This document shows positions 24,794 to 32,692 of a stretch of 64,000 nucleotides of DNA, one piece after another. How positions within the stretch are numbered: the stretch's first letter is position 1; every line of letters starts with the position of its first letter. This DNA comes from Microbacterium paraoxydans (GTDB lineage: Bacteria > Actinomycetota > Actinomycetes > Actinomycetales > Microbacteriaceae). The stretch spans positions 62,001 to 126,000 of the forward strand of contig NZ_JAIVLG010000006.1 of NCBI RefSeq assembly GCF_020524545.1. Reading direction: 5' to 3'. The notes below the pieces were generated by a model, which did not search any database, was not told the DNA's origin, and worked only from the letters and a program-made list of their open reading frames with translations. Both the position numbers and the translations under genes were made by a program.

Positions 24794-25512
24794 GCGTTGA
24801 GGCGCGCGGCGGCGACGACACCCTCGAGCAGCGCCAGGGCCCGGCTCCGTGCACTCGCGGGCTGAAGGCCGAGCGCGGCGGTGAGCTCGAGGGCGAGCGC
24901 GGCGTGACCGGCGGCGTTCGGGTGGAACGGGTCGTTCATCAGTCCCCATGGCACTCCGCCGTCTCCGAGCCCGGCGAAGCGCGCGAAGTGATCCACGAGG
25001 ATGACATCGTCCTCCGCGGCGACCCGGCGCACCGCTTCCGCGAAAGCGCCGATCCGCGCGCGCTCCGGGGCGTTGGCGACATCGATCGCGGGCGGCGTCT
25101 GCAGCACCGGGACGGCACCGAGCCCGCGCACGCGTAGGACGAAGTCGTGCAGCGACGAGGCGTACTGCTCCGGGGAGATCGTGGCGCGTCCGCTACCGGT
25201 CGACGCGTCGTTCGTGCCGATCATGAGCGTCACGACATCGGGCCGCCAGGACCCGACGCGGCGCTCCCAGTCGTCGAGGATGTCGCTGATGCGGTTCCCG
25301 CTGATCGCCGTGTTGACGACGGCATCGCGCACGCGCTCGAGCTCGCCCCGGATGATCTCGTGCAGGTGCTCCGGGTAGCTGCGTCCTCCCTGCGTGTGGA
25401 CCAGGCCGTGCGTGATCGAGTCGCCCGTGATCACCCAGTTCAGCGGTTCGGCGCTGACGAGTGCGTCGGCGAGGCGGCGGAGGTCGGTGGCGGCGGATTC
25501 GGCATTCGGCAC
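24790..25512 (-). CDS. SGNH/GDSL-type esterase/lipase
   Basis: 240 residues. Block I is NWVITGDSITHG (nucleophile Ser), block III LMIGTNDAS, and block V DPFHPNAAGHAAL (Asp and His). There is no signal peptide, so it is probably cytosolic. GTG at 25512 is the likely start. A -10-like TAGGCT (complement of 25520-25525) ends 7 nt upstream, consistent with a leaderless or very short-leader mRNA. The acyl substrate cannot be predicted. It is divergent from the Cmx-like exporter and convergent with MerR. Confidence 0.9.
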   Translation of the reverse strand: MPNAESAATDLRRLADALVSAEPLNWVITGDSITHGLVHTQGGRSYPEHLHEIIRGELERVRDAVVNTAISGNRISDILDDWERRVGSWRPDVVTLMIGTNDASTGSGRATISPEQYASSLHDFVLRVRGLGAVPVLQTPPAIDVANAPERARIGAFAEAVRRVAAEDDVILVDHFARFAGLGDGGVPWGLMNDPFHPNAAGHAALALELTAALGLQPASARSRALALLEGVVAAARLNA

Positions 25513-25558
25513 GGCATAGAGCCTATCGGCGCGAATGCGGCGCGTACGTCGTCCCGGC

Positions 25559-25631
25559 TAGGGTGGAGGCGTGAGCCCTGAGACGGAAAGACCGTAGAAC
25601 GCGGGTGCAGCGCACGTCGTGCGCTCCCCGC
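25559..25631 (+). promoter_or_regulatory. Leader region of the Cmx-like exporter: -10, short ORF, hairpin
   Basis: TAGGGT (25559-25564) is a -10-like hexamer ending 6 nt before a GTG that opens an 8-codon ORF. Right after its stop lies a hairpin: outer GCGGG/CCCGC (25601-25605, 25627-25631) and inner AGCGCAC/GTGCGCT (25609-25615, 25619-25625). The layout fits ribosome-mediated attenuation of an antibiotic exporter. Confidence 0.5.
25571..25597 (+). CDS. Candidate 8-residue leader peptide (MSPETERP)
   Basis: GTG AGC CCT GAG ACG GAA AGA CCG TAG lies in the same frame as the exporter, about 105 bp upstream of its start. GGTGGAGGC directly precedes it, so it could be read from a leaderless transcript or from this purine-rich site. 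It is followed at once by a two-part hairpin. Conservation between species is needed to support it. Confidence 0.35.
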   Translation: MSPETERP

Positions 25632-25702
25632 ATCTTCGTCGACCCCTCTTCTCCTTCTCGCCGTCCGCTGCCTTCGCGCGGGGGCGGCGTCCGTCCGACT
25701 GG

Positions 25703-26875
25703 ATGCTCATGCCTTTTCTCGTTCCTGTCCTCGCCCTGGCGATCTTCGCCCAGGGCACCAGCGAGTTCATGCTCGCGGGTCTCCTCCTCCCCCTTTCCCG
25801 TGATCTGGAGGTCGAGCCGTCGACCGCCGGCCTGCTGACCTCGGCCTTCGCCGCCGGCATGGTCGTCGGTGCCCCGGTCATGGCGGTGCTCGCGGGCCGA
25901 TGGCGCCCGCGTCGGGCACTTGTGCTCCTTCTCGTGGTCTTCATCGTGGCGCACGTGGTCGGGGCGGTGGCCCCCGACTTCCGCCTGCTGTTCATCACTC
26001 GCGTGCTCGCGGCGCTCGCCAATGCCGGCTTCCTCGCGATCGCCCTGGGGACGGTCCGCGGGATCGTGACCCCGGCGCAGACGACGCGGGCGGTCGCCGT
26101 GCTCCTGGCGGGGACCACCCTGGCCACGATCGTCGGCGTTCCCGCCGGGGCTGCGCTCGCGAACGCCTTCGGGTGGCGTTCCACCTTCTGGGCGGTCGTC
26201 CTGCTGTGCGTCCCCGCCGTGACCGCGCTGCTCCGCGACCGCACGCTCGGTGCGCTCCCGCCGGCACCGCGATTCGGAGTGCGTGCGGAGCTCGCCGAGC
26301 TCCGCCGACGTCCGGTGCTCATCGCGGTGGTGCTCGCCGTGCTCGTGAACGCCGCGACCTTCGGAGTGTTCACGTTCCTCGGCGTCATCGGAGTGGATGC
26401 CGGCGTCGAGACGGCAGCGATCCCCGCCCTCCTGGCCGCCTTCGGGATCGGAGCGCTGCTGGGCGTGGCCGCGACCGGACGCTGGGCGGCCCCCGTCGAG
26501 CGCGCATGGATCACTGTCGCCGCCATGGCGCTGACCGTGGTCTGGGTCGCGTTCGGAGCGGGCGTCGAGGTGGACTACGTGGTCTTCATCGGGGCGTTGC
26601 TCTGCGGTGCGGCGTCGTTCGCGGTCGGCTCCGCGCTGATCGGCCGCATCGTGGGGCAGGCGTCGGGAGCGCCCAGGCTCGGCGGCGCGTATGCGACGGC
26701 GGCGCTGAACATCGGCGCCGTCGGAGGGCCCGCGCTCGCCGGTATCGCCTACGGCCGGTCGGGTGCCTCCGGGGTGCTCGTCGTCGCTGTGCTCCTGACG
26801 GCGAGCGGGGTGATCCTCACCCCGCTTCTGGGTGGGCGACGGACACCCACGGATGCGGCAGATGCGAAAGACTGA
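25703..26875 (+). CDS. Cmx/CmrA-like MFS drug exporter (chloramphenicol-efflux family)
   Basis: About 390 residues with 12 predicted membrane segments. The N-terminus (LAIFAQGTSEFMLAGLLLPL; GLLTSAFAAGMVVGAPVMAV) closely matches the actinobacterial Cml/Cmx/CmrA chloramphenicol exporters. So do ALANAGFLAIALGTVRG, LAGTTLATIVGVPAGAAL and YATAALNIGAVGGPALA. The start is ATG at 25703 or 25709. A leader region with a short ORF and hairpin precedes it. It is followed closely by a small unknown gene and GH15. Family membership is clear; the true substrate in this organism is not proven. Confidence 0.87.
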   Translation: MLMPFLVPVLALAIFAQGTSEFMLAGLLLPLSRDLEVEPSTAGLLTSAFAAGMVVGAPVMAVLAGRWRPRRALVLLLVVFIVAHVVGAVAPDFRLLFITRVLAALANAGFLAIALGTVRGIVTPAQTTRAVAVLLAGTTLATIVGVPAGAALANAFGWRSTFWAVVLLCVPAVTALLRDRTLGALPPAPRFGVRAELAELRRRPVLIAVVLAVLVNAATFGVFTFLGVIGVDAGVETAAIPALLAAFGIGALLGVAATGRWAAPVERAWITVAAMALTVVWVAFGAGVEVDYVVFIGALLCGAASFAVGSALIGRIVGQASGAPRLGGAYATAALNIGAVGGPALAGIAYGRSGASGVLVVAVLLTASGVILTPLLGGRRTPTDAADAKD

Positions 26876-26879
26876 GGGC

Positions 26880-27356
26880 ATGACCTCTTCTGCGCTCGAC
26901 ACCCTCCTCGCTCGCATCGTCGAGAGCGGCCTGATCGATGAACCGGCCGCCGAGAACGGCCTGGTGTACGGGAGGGCGAGCATCGACGCGGCGGGCACGG
27001 TGGTGACGGTCAATGTCGATGCCGAGTTCGACGGCGAGCACGACGACGAGATCGACCAGGACGCGTTGATCGCCGCGATCTCACGGATCCTGTCCGTCAG
27101 CGAGTCCCGGTGGCGGTCCGTGGTCGACGAGGTGGCGACCGAGATCGACGATGCGGTCGACGATGAGCCCGTCGTCGAACAGATCGACCTGCGGGACGAC
27201 CTCGAGGCGACGTCGGTCGTGGTGTTCGCAGACGCGGTGCTGCTCGCCTTCCTCGCGCCGAAGCAGTTCCCCGATTCGCGGATCCTCGTGCAGCTGGATG
27301 CGGAGCTCGAGGTCGACGGCATCGAGGTCCGCGAAGATCTGATCGATCACGGATGA
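26880..27356 (+). CDS. Conserved hypothetical acidic protein
   Basis: 158 residues from the ATG at 26880, four bases after the exporter stop. It is very acidic (for example EFDGEHDDEIDQDALIAAIS and VDEVATEIDDAVDDEPVVEQ), with no signal peptide or membrane segment. It begins MTSSALDTLLARIVESGLID. Alternating helix and strand suggest a compact globular fold, but I do not recognise the family. It lies in an apparent operon between the Cmx-like exporter and the GH15 enzyme. Confidence 0.75.
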   Translation: MTSSALDTLLARIVESGLIDEPAAENGLVYGRASIDAAGTVVTVNVDAEFDGEHDDEIDQDALIAAISRILSVSESRWRSVVDEVATEIDDAVDDEPVVEQIDLRDDLEATSVVVFADAVLLAFLAPKQFPDSRILVQLDAELEVDGIEVREDLIDHG

Positions 27357-27371
27357 TCCCGTGGTGAGGAC

Positions 27372-29180
27372 GTGGACGTGAACGCGCGCGTGCGCATCGA
27401 GGACTATGCCCTGCTGAGCAACTGCCGCACGGCGGCGCTCGTCTCCCGTGCCGGAAGCATCGATTGGCTGTGTCTGCCGCGGCTCGACTCCGCGTCGGCG
27501 TTCGCAGCCATGCTCGGAGACGAGTCCCACGGGCGATGGCTGCTGCGCCCCACGGACCCCGCCGCCGTGAGCACCCGGCGATACGACGAAGACACCTTCG
27601 TGCTCGTGACCCGGTGGGAGAGCGCGGACGCGGTCGCCGAAGTGCACGACTTCATGCCGATCGGTTTCGACCCCGACGCCGCCATCCGGCGCAGCGACCT
27701 CGTCCGTAGGGTCGTCGGGGTGCGCGGCTCGATGAGCTTCGAGCAGCAGCTCAGCATCCGCTTCGACTACGCCAGGGTGATGCCGTGGGTGCGTCAGGTC
27801 GGGTCGCACGATGCGCCGTGTCTGGTCGCCATGGGCGGTCCCGATGCCCTCGCGTTGCGTGGTGCGGCTCTGGAGCCGATCGACCACCAGCACCGAGGTG
27901 AGCTGACGGTGACCGCCGGTGAGACGCGCGACCTCCAGCTGACCTGGTTCCCCTCCCATCTGGACCTCCCGCCGGCTCTCGACGTGGCGAAGGAGCTGGG
28001 CGAGACGAAGCAGTGGTGGCAGGACTGGGCCGACCGGATCGCGCACGACGGTCCGCACCGTGACGAGGTGGTCAGGTCGCTGCTGATCCTGAGGGCGCTG
28101 ACCAATCACGAGACGGGCGGCATCGCGGCCGCGGCGACCATGGCACTGCCCGAGGAGATTGGAGGCCGACGCAACTGGGACTACCGCTACGTGTGGCTGC
28201 GCGATGCGGCGCTCACCCTCGAGGCGCTGTGCGCTCACGGCTTCCTCGGTGTCGCGGGCCAGTGGCGGGAGTGGCTGCTGCGGGCGGTCGCCGGAGACCC
28301 CGCCGATCTGCAGATCATGTACGGGCCGGCGGGGGAGCGGGATCTTCCGGAGCGGGTGCTGTCGAACCTCCCCGGGTACGAGGGATCCGTGCCGGTGCGG
28401 ATCGGCAACGGCGCAGCCGACCAGTATCAGGCGGATGTCGTGGGCGAGGTGTTGGTGACGCTGTCGGCCGCGCGGGCGGCCGGGCTCAACGAGTCCGGCT
28501 TCTCCTGGCCGCTGGAGCGCGAGCTGCTGCGGTTCGCCTCGGAGCAGATCGAGCGCCCCGATCAGGGCTTGTGGGAGATCCGCGGTGAGCCGAGGTACTT
28601 CACCCACTCGCGGGTGATGATGTGGGCGGCCTTCGACCGTGCGGTGCGGGCGGTCGAGGAGTACGGCTTCGACGGCCCCGTCGAGCGCTGGCGCGGGCTG
28701 CGCAACCGGATGCGCGAGGAGATCGATCGTGAGGGCGTCGTCGACGGCCACTTCGTGCAGCACTACGAGACGACCGAGGTCGACGCCTCGCTCCTGCTTC
28801 TTCCGCAGGTGGGCTACTGTCGGCCGGACGATCCGCGCATGCTGGCGACGGTCGCCTGCATCGAGCAGACTCTGATGCCGGATGGGCTGGTGCGGCGATA
28901 TCGCACGGCGACGGGAGTGGACGGCCTCGCCGGGACGGAGGGAGCCTTCCTCGCGTGCTCATTCTGGCTGGTTGAGCAGTACGCCACGACCGGACGGCGC
29001 GCCGAGGCGCAGGCGCTCATGCGGAGACTGTGCGCATTGGCGAACGATGTGGGGATGCTGTCGGAGGAGTATGACCCGGTGGTGGGCCGGCAGCTCGGCA
29101 ACACCCCGCAGGCCTTCTCGCACCTCGCGCTCGTGCGGGCTGCGGACGCCCTGTCGCGGACGGAACCCCGGACGCGCTGA
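27372..29180 (+). CDS. Glycoside hydrolase family 15 protein (glucoamylase/trehalase-like)
   Basis: 602 residues from GTG at 27372. It has the bacterial GH15 layout: an N-terminal beta-sandwich (IEDYALLSNCRTAALVSRAG, SIDWLCLPRLDS) and an (alpha/alpha)6 barrel with NWDYRYVWLRDAALTLEALC and the C-terminal motif GTEGAFLACSFWLVEQ. YGPAGERDLPERVLSNLPGY also matches the family. There is no signal peptide, so it acts on intracellular alpha-glucosides. Actinobacterial members of this subgroup include trehalases, which is a plausible role. It is the last gene before a palindromic element shared with convergent corA. Confidence 0.9.
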   Translation: MDVNARVRIEDYALLSNCRTAALVSRAGSIDWLCLPRLDSASAFAAMLGDESHGRWLLRPTDPAAVSTRRYDEDTFVLVTRWESADAVAEVHDFMPIGFDPDAAIRRSDLVRRVVGVRGSMSFEQQLSIRFDYARVMPWVRQVGSHDAPCLVAMGGPDALALRGAALEPIDHQHRGELTVTAGETRDLQLTWFPSHLDLPPALDVAKELGETKQWWQDWADRIAHDGPHRDEVVRSLLILRALTNHETGGIAAAATMALPEEIGGRRNWDYRYVWLRDAALTLEALCAHGFLGVAGQWREWLLRAVAGDPADLQIMYGPAGERDLPERVLSNLPGYEGSVPVRIGNGAADQYQADVVGEVLVTLSAARAAGLNESGFSWPLERELLRFASEQIERPDQGLWEIRGEPRYFTHSRVMMWAAFDRAVRAVEEYGFDGPVERWRGLRNRMREEIDREGVVDGHFVQHYETTEVDASLLLLPQVGYCRPDDPRMLATVACIEQTLMPDGLVRRYRTATGVDGLAGTEGAFLACSFWLVEQYATTGRRAEAQALMRRLCALANDVGMLSEEYDPVVGRQLGNTPQAFSHLALVRAADALSRTEPRTR

Positions 29181-29236
29181 GAATCCTGCTCCCGCGCGGG
29201 TCACGCCGGACCTCAGGTCGTCGACGATCCCGCGGA

Positions 29237-29303
29237 ATCAGGCCATCACCGCGGTTCAGGCCGCTTCGGGGCCAAACGGCCTGATGCGGCGTGATGGCCT
29301 GAT
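29237..29303. repeat. Nested intergenic palindrome (copy A), probable bidirectional terminator
   Basis: The outer arms ATCAGGCCATCAC/GTGATGGCCTGAT (29237-29249, 29291-29303) enclose inner arms TCAGGCCG/CGGCCTGA (29256-29263, 29277-29284). The 17-mer AACGGCCTGATGCGGCG (29275-29291) recurs in reverse at 60092-60108, again between convergent genes. Confidence 0.7.
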
Positions 29304-29337
29304 CCCGGGCGACCCCGGAGCAACGACCGCTGCGGGA

Positions 29338-30345
29338 TCACAACCACTTCTTGTACTTGAACACCCCGAACAGCCCGACGGCGAAGGCGACCATCGCCCC
29401 GATCGCCATCGGATAGCCGAAGGCCCAATGCAGCTCGGGCATCACCTCGAAGTTCATCCCGTACACCGTGCCGACCAGCGTCGGAGCGAAGATGATCGCC
29501 GCCCACGAGGAGATCTTCTTGATCTCGTCGTTCTGTGCGAGCCCGGCCTCGGTCTGGCGGCGGGCCACCAGTGCGGAGTGCACGGTCAGCGCGTTCTCGA
29601 GGATGGCCCGGAAGGAGTCGATCTTCTCGTTCACGCGGATCGTGTGGTCGAGGACGTCGCGCAGGGACCGCTGCAGCTCCTCGTCGATGCGGTACTTCGC
29701 GGACCCCCGGCGCAGCCACTCCAGCATCCCGTTCAGGGGGTGCACTGCGCGCTGGAAGTTGATGACCTCGCGGGAGAGCTCGTAGATGCGCCGGGACAGG
29801 GCGCTGTCATCGTCGCCGTCGCCGAAGAGCTGGTCCTCGATCTCGTCGATGTCGTTGAGGAGTCCCGCCACGATCGGCTCGTACCCGTCGACGACCTCGT
29901 CGAGGATCGCGTACAGCACGGCCTCGGGGCCCATCGCGAGCAGTGCGGGGTTCGCCTCCATGCGGGCGCGCACGGCGGCGAGGTTGGGCGACTCGGCATG
30001 CCGGATGGTCACCACGAAGTCGGGACCGACGAACAGGTGCAGCTCGCCGAACTCGATCGACTCCTCCTTGTCGCGGTACCGGGCGGGGCGGAGGACAGCG
30101 AACAGGGTGTCACCGTAGCGCTCCACCTTCGAGCGCTGGTGCCCGGAGAGCGCATCCTCGACGGCGAGCGGATGCAGGTCGAACTCCCGGGCGACCGAGG
30201 CCACCTCCTCGGGGCTCGGCCGGTACAGCCCGATCCAGGCGATGCCCCCGGCGGCATCCAGCATCCGGTACGTCTCGTCCAGGTTCTTCGGGGTCTCCAC
30301 GCGACGTCCGTGGACGTACACGCCGTTGTCGATGAGCGCCATCAT
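29338..30345 (-). CDS. corA: CorA-type magnesium/cobalt transporter
   Basis: 335 residues from the first of two adjacent ATGs (30345). A large acidic cytoplasmic domain and long stalk helix precede two C-terminal membrane segments. The selectivity motif is in VGTVYGMNFEVMPELHW, and the ending is KYKKWL. The acidic stretch DIDEIEDQLFGDGDDDS belongs to the stalk region. CorA forms a pentamer that admits Mg2+ down its gradient. The gene stands alone, with about 300 bp of upstream non-coding DNA, and is convergent with GH15. Confidence 0.95.
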   Translation of the reverse strand: MMALIDNGVYVHGRRVETPKNLDETYRMLDAAGGIAWIGLYRPSPEEVASVAREFDLHPLAVEDALSGHQRSKVERYGDTLFAVLRPARYRDKEESIEFGELHLFVGPDFVVTIRHAESPNLAAVRARMEANPALLAMGPEAVLYAILDEVVDGYEPIVAGLLNDIDEIEDQLFGDGDDDSALSRRIYELSREVINFQRAVHPLNGMLEWLRRGSAKYRIDEELQRSLRDVLDHTIRVNEKIDSFRAILENALTVHSALVARRQTEAGLAQNDEIKKISSWAAIIFAPTLVGTVYGMNFEVMPELHWAFGYPMAIGAMVAFAVGLFGVFKYKKWL

Positions 30346-30659
30346 GCGGCTCCGTTCTCGCGGGCGCACGGCAGCAGAAGGCTCCGTGCGCTGATTCGTC
30401 AGGGGCGGATGACGCCGCCGACGCTGCGGGAAGGACGTGCGCGTGCGGATCGGAGGATCAACGCGTGAGCGCGGGGAGTCGCGACGCAGCGAAGGCGGCG
30501 TCGTTACTATCACCGGACATCGCCATCACCGCCTTTCGGGACTCATCGGGTCGAGCGACCCAACGCGCCAGCATACTCCTCCTGCATGAGAAGCGCGTGC
30601 GGGATCGAAAAGGGACCGGAGAGGCCCGCCGCAGGAGCGTTTTCGATCCCGGTCCGGGG
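30346..30659 (-). promoter_or_regulatory. Non-coding region between oxidoreductase gene and corA
   Basis: This 314-bp stretch carries no convincing gene. An 11-bp perfect inverted repeat, GGGATCGAAAA/TTTTCGATCCC (30601-30611, 30640-30650), just past the oxidoreductase stop is probably its terminator. CGACGC/GCGTCG (30481-30486, 30497-30502) forms a smaller stem in the likely corA leader. I looked for an M-box Mg2+ riboswitch and could not recognise one. Confidence 0.45.
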
Positions 30660-31685
30660 TCACCGGAGCGTCACGACCTCACCACCGCGGGCGGCGGAGG
30701 CCTGCGCGGCTGTGGCGATCTCGACCGTGCGGACGCCCACGTCGGCATCGGGCTGCGGCTGCTCCCCCTCGCGCACGGCACGAACGAACTCGGAGATCAG
30801 CAGCGCGTCGAGGTCGGCGCCGATGGGGCTCCAGGTCTCGCCGTGCGCATCATGCCCGGCCACACCCTTCGCGAAGGGGCTGACGGAGACGGTGCCGCGT
30901 TCGGCGATGATCTGCAGAGTGAGCCCACCCCAGGTCGCCGAGCTCATCGGCCAGCTCCAGGAGCAGTCGATCGTGGCGATCACGCCGCTCGGGTACTGGA
31001 TCGTGACGAGTCCGCCGGTCTCGACCTCGAGCTCGCGCTGCGCGTGGAGGATGCTGTTCGACACGGCGCGCACCGATCGGGCGCGCTCGCCGAGGAGCTC
31101 GTCGAGGATGTCGGCGCAGTGCACGACGTGATCGACCAGCGCGCCGCCTCCGGCCAGTTCCGGATCCGTGAACCAGGCGCGGTCCTGCGGAAGCTTCCCG
31201 TTGTTGATGCCGGTGACGCCGAGGACCTTCCCGAGGCGACCGCTGCGCAACTCCGTGATCGCGTCGCGCACGCTCGGCGCGAAGCGCACCGGGTAGGCGA
31301 CCATGAGGATCACGCCGGCACGTTCGCACGCGTCCTGCATCGCGACGGCGTCCTCGACGGTCGTGGCCAGCGGCTTCTCGCACAGCACGTGCACCCCGGC
31401 TGCGGCCGCGCGCTCGACGAGGGCACGGTGCCGGGAGTTCTCGGCGGCGACCACGACGGCATCCGGCTTCCAGGCGAACGCCTCGTCGTACGTGTCGACG
31501 TAGGCGACGCCGAGTTCGGCTGCCAGGGCCGCACCCCTGGGGGCATCGTCGGGAGCCGCGGCACCGTCGGGATCGGCGGCGACCAGCTCGATCCCCGGCA
31601 TCGCCTTCAGGGCGTGCACGTAGCTCAGCGAGTGCGTGTGCGCGAACGAGAGCACGGCGATCCTCAGCGGGACGGGAGCGTTCAT
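30660..31685 (-). CDS. Gfo/Idh/MocA family oxidoreductase
   Basis: 341 residues. The N-terminal Rossmann fold has a modified glycine motif (RIAVLSFAHTHSLSYVHALK) rather than GxGxxG. The family motif LCEKPLATTVEDA is present. The C-terminal alpha/beta domain includes AGGGALVDHVVHCADILDEL, where His residues are catalytic candidates. These enzymes oxidise or reduce sugars and inositols with NAD(P). Its start overlaps the stop of the next oxidoreductase by ATGA, so it is the third gene of the ROK operon. The substrate is unknown but should match the divergent importer locus. Confidence 0.88.
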   Translation of the reverse strand: MNAPVPLRIAVLSFAHTHSLSYVHALKAMPGIELVAADPDGAAAPDDAPRGAALAAELGVAYVDTYDEAFAWKPDAVVVAAENSRHRALVERAAAAGVHVLCEKPLATTVEDAVAMQDACERAGVILMVAYPVRFAPSVRDAITELRSGRLGKVLGVTGINNGKLPQDRAWFTDPELAGGGALVDHVVHCADILDELLGERARSVRAVSNSILHAQRELEVETGGLVTIQYPSGVIATIDCSWSWPMSSATWGGLTLQIIAERGTVSVSPFAKGVAGHDAHGETWSPIGADLDALLISEFVRAVREGEQPQPDADVGVRTVEIATAAQASAARGGEVVTLR

Positions 31686-32692
31686 CGGGCGGTCTCCTCG
31701 ATGTCGGCGGAGCGTTCGGGCAGGGCGATCGGGGCTTCGCGGGCGATCGAGGCGTACGCGGCCTCGGCCACGGCCACGGCCTCGATGCCGTCGGCGGGGC
31801 TGACCCTCGCGTCACGGCCCTCGCGCACAGCGGCGACGAAGTCGGCGATCTCGGCGTAGTACGGGCTTTCCTCGGGTGACATCGGCGGCAGGTAATCGGT
31901 GTCGCCCTCGGGGAGCACGGCGTCGGTCCGCAGCGCGGTGTCCTCCGCGCTGTCGTAGCGCAGGCGCCCCTCGGAGCCTGCGACCTCGACGCTCGTGCGG
32001 AACGGCATCCCGGGGGCGACCCAGCTCGCGTGCAGGTGACTGATGACGCCGTTGCGGTGGGTCAGCACGACATGCGAGGTCACGGGGGCGGGCACGCGGT
32101 CGTCGACCGTCGGCGGGTTCTGCACCGCATAGACCGTCGCGACGGGGCCCGCGAACCAGACCGCCTGGTCGATGTCGTGGATCATCAGGTCGCGGATCAC
32201 GCCGCCCCCGGTGCTCTCCGAGAAGAACCAGGGGGTCTGCGGAGCGGATCCCGACCGACTGAACCGCTGGACGGCGAGCATGCCGATGCGACCGGCGTCG
32301 ATGCCCGCCTTGATCTGGGCGTACTCACCCATGTACCGCACGACATGGGCGGGGAAGAGCCGGACGCCGGCCTCTTCTGCGGCTCGGGCGATGGCTGCAG
32401 CGGCCTCAGCGGTCGCCGCGAGCGGCTTCTCGCAGATCACGTCGAGCCCGCGCGCGATGGCCCGGCGGGCCAAGTCGGCGTGGGTGCTGCTCGGGGTCAC
32501 GATGTCGACGATGTCGACCAGGCCGATGAGCGTGTCGACGTCGGGCACCAGCTCGAAGCCGTACTCCTGGGCGATCGCCTCGGCTCCCACGAGAGAGGTG
32601 ACGTATCCCTGGGCACCGAGCGCCCGCCAGGCGTCGGCGTGCACGCGCGAGATTCCACCGGCGCCGATGAGTCCGACCTTCACACTGCTCAC
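31682..32692 (-). CDS. Gfo/Idh/MocA family oxidoreductase
   Basis: 336 residues from GTG at 32692, overlapping the ROK stop as GTGA. The Rossmann motif is VKVGLIGAGGISRVHADAW. The family motif is ICEKPLAATAEAAAA, and the active-site region is GGGVIRDLMIHDIDQAVWFA with the expected Asp and His pair. It is a dehydrogenase of sugars or related polyols. Unlike its downstream partner it keeps a normal GxGG dinucleotide motif, so the two are probably not redundant. It is co-transcribed with the ROK regulator and the second oxidoreductase. Confidence 0.9.
   Translation of the reverse strand: MSSVKVGLIGAGGISRVHADAWRALGAQGYVTSLVGAEAIAQEYGFELVPDVDTLIGLVDIVDIVTPSSTHADLARRAIARGLDVICEKPLAATAEAAAAIARAAEEAGVRLFPAHVVRYMGEYAQIKAGIDAGRIGMLAVQRFSRSGSAPQTPWFFSESTGGGVIRDLMIHDIDQAVWFAGPVATVYAVQNPPTVDDRVPAPVTSHVVLTHRNGVISHLHASWVAPGMPFRTSVEVAGSEGRLRYDSAEDTALRTDAVLPEGDTDYLPPMSPEESPYYAEIADFVAAVREGRDARVSPADGIEAVAVAEAAYASIAREAPIALPERSADIEETAR

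Noticed and set aside
25523..27322. 599-codon minus-strand frame opposite the Cmx-like exporter
   Set aside because: Its translation is low-complexity Arg/Asp/Glu/His, whereas the plus-strand exporter matches a known family along its length.
30346..30659. M-box magnesium riboswitch before corA
   Set aside because: The long leader is suggestive but no M-box core or T-loop pair is recognisable. A covariance search would decide.
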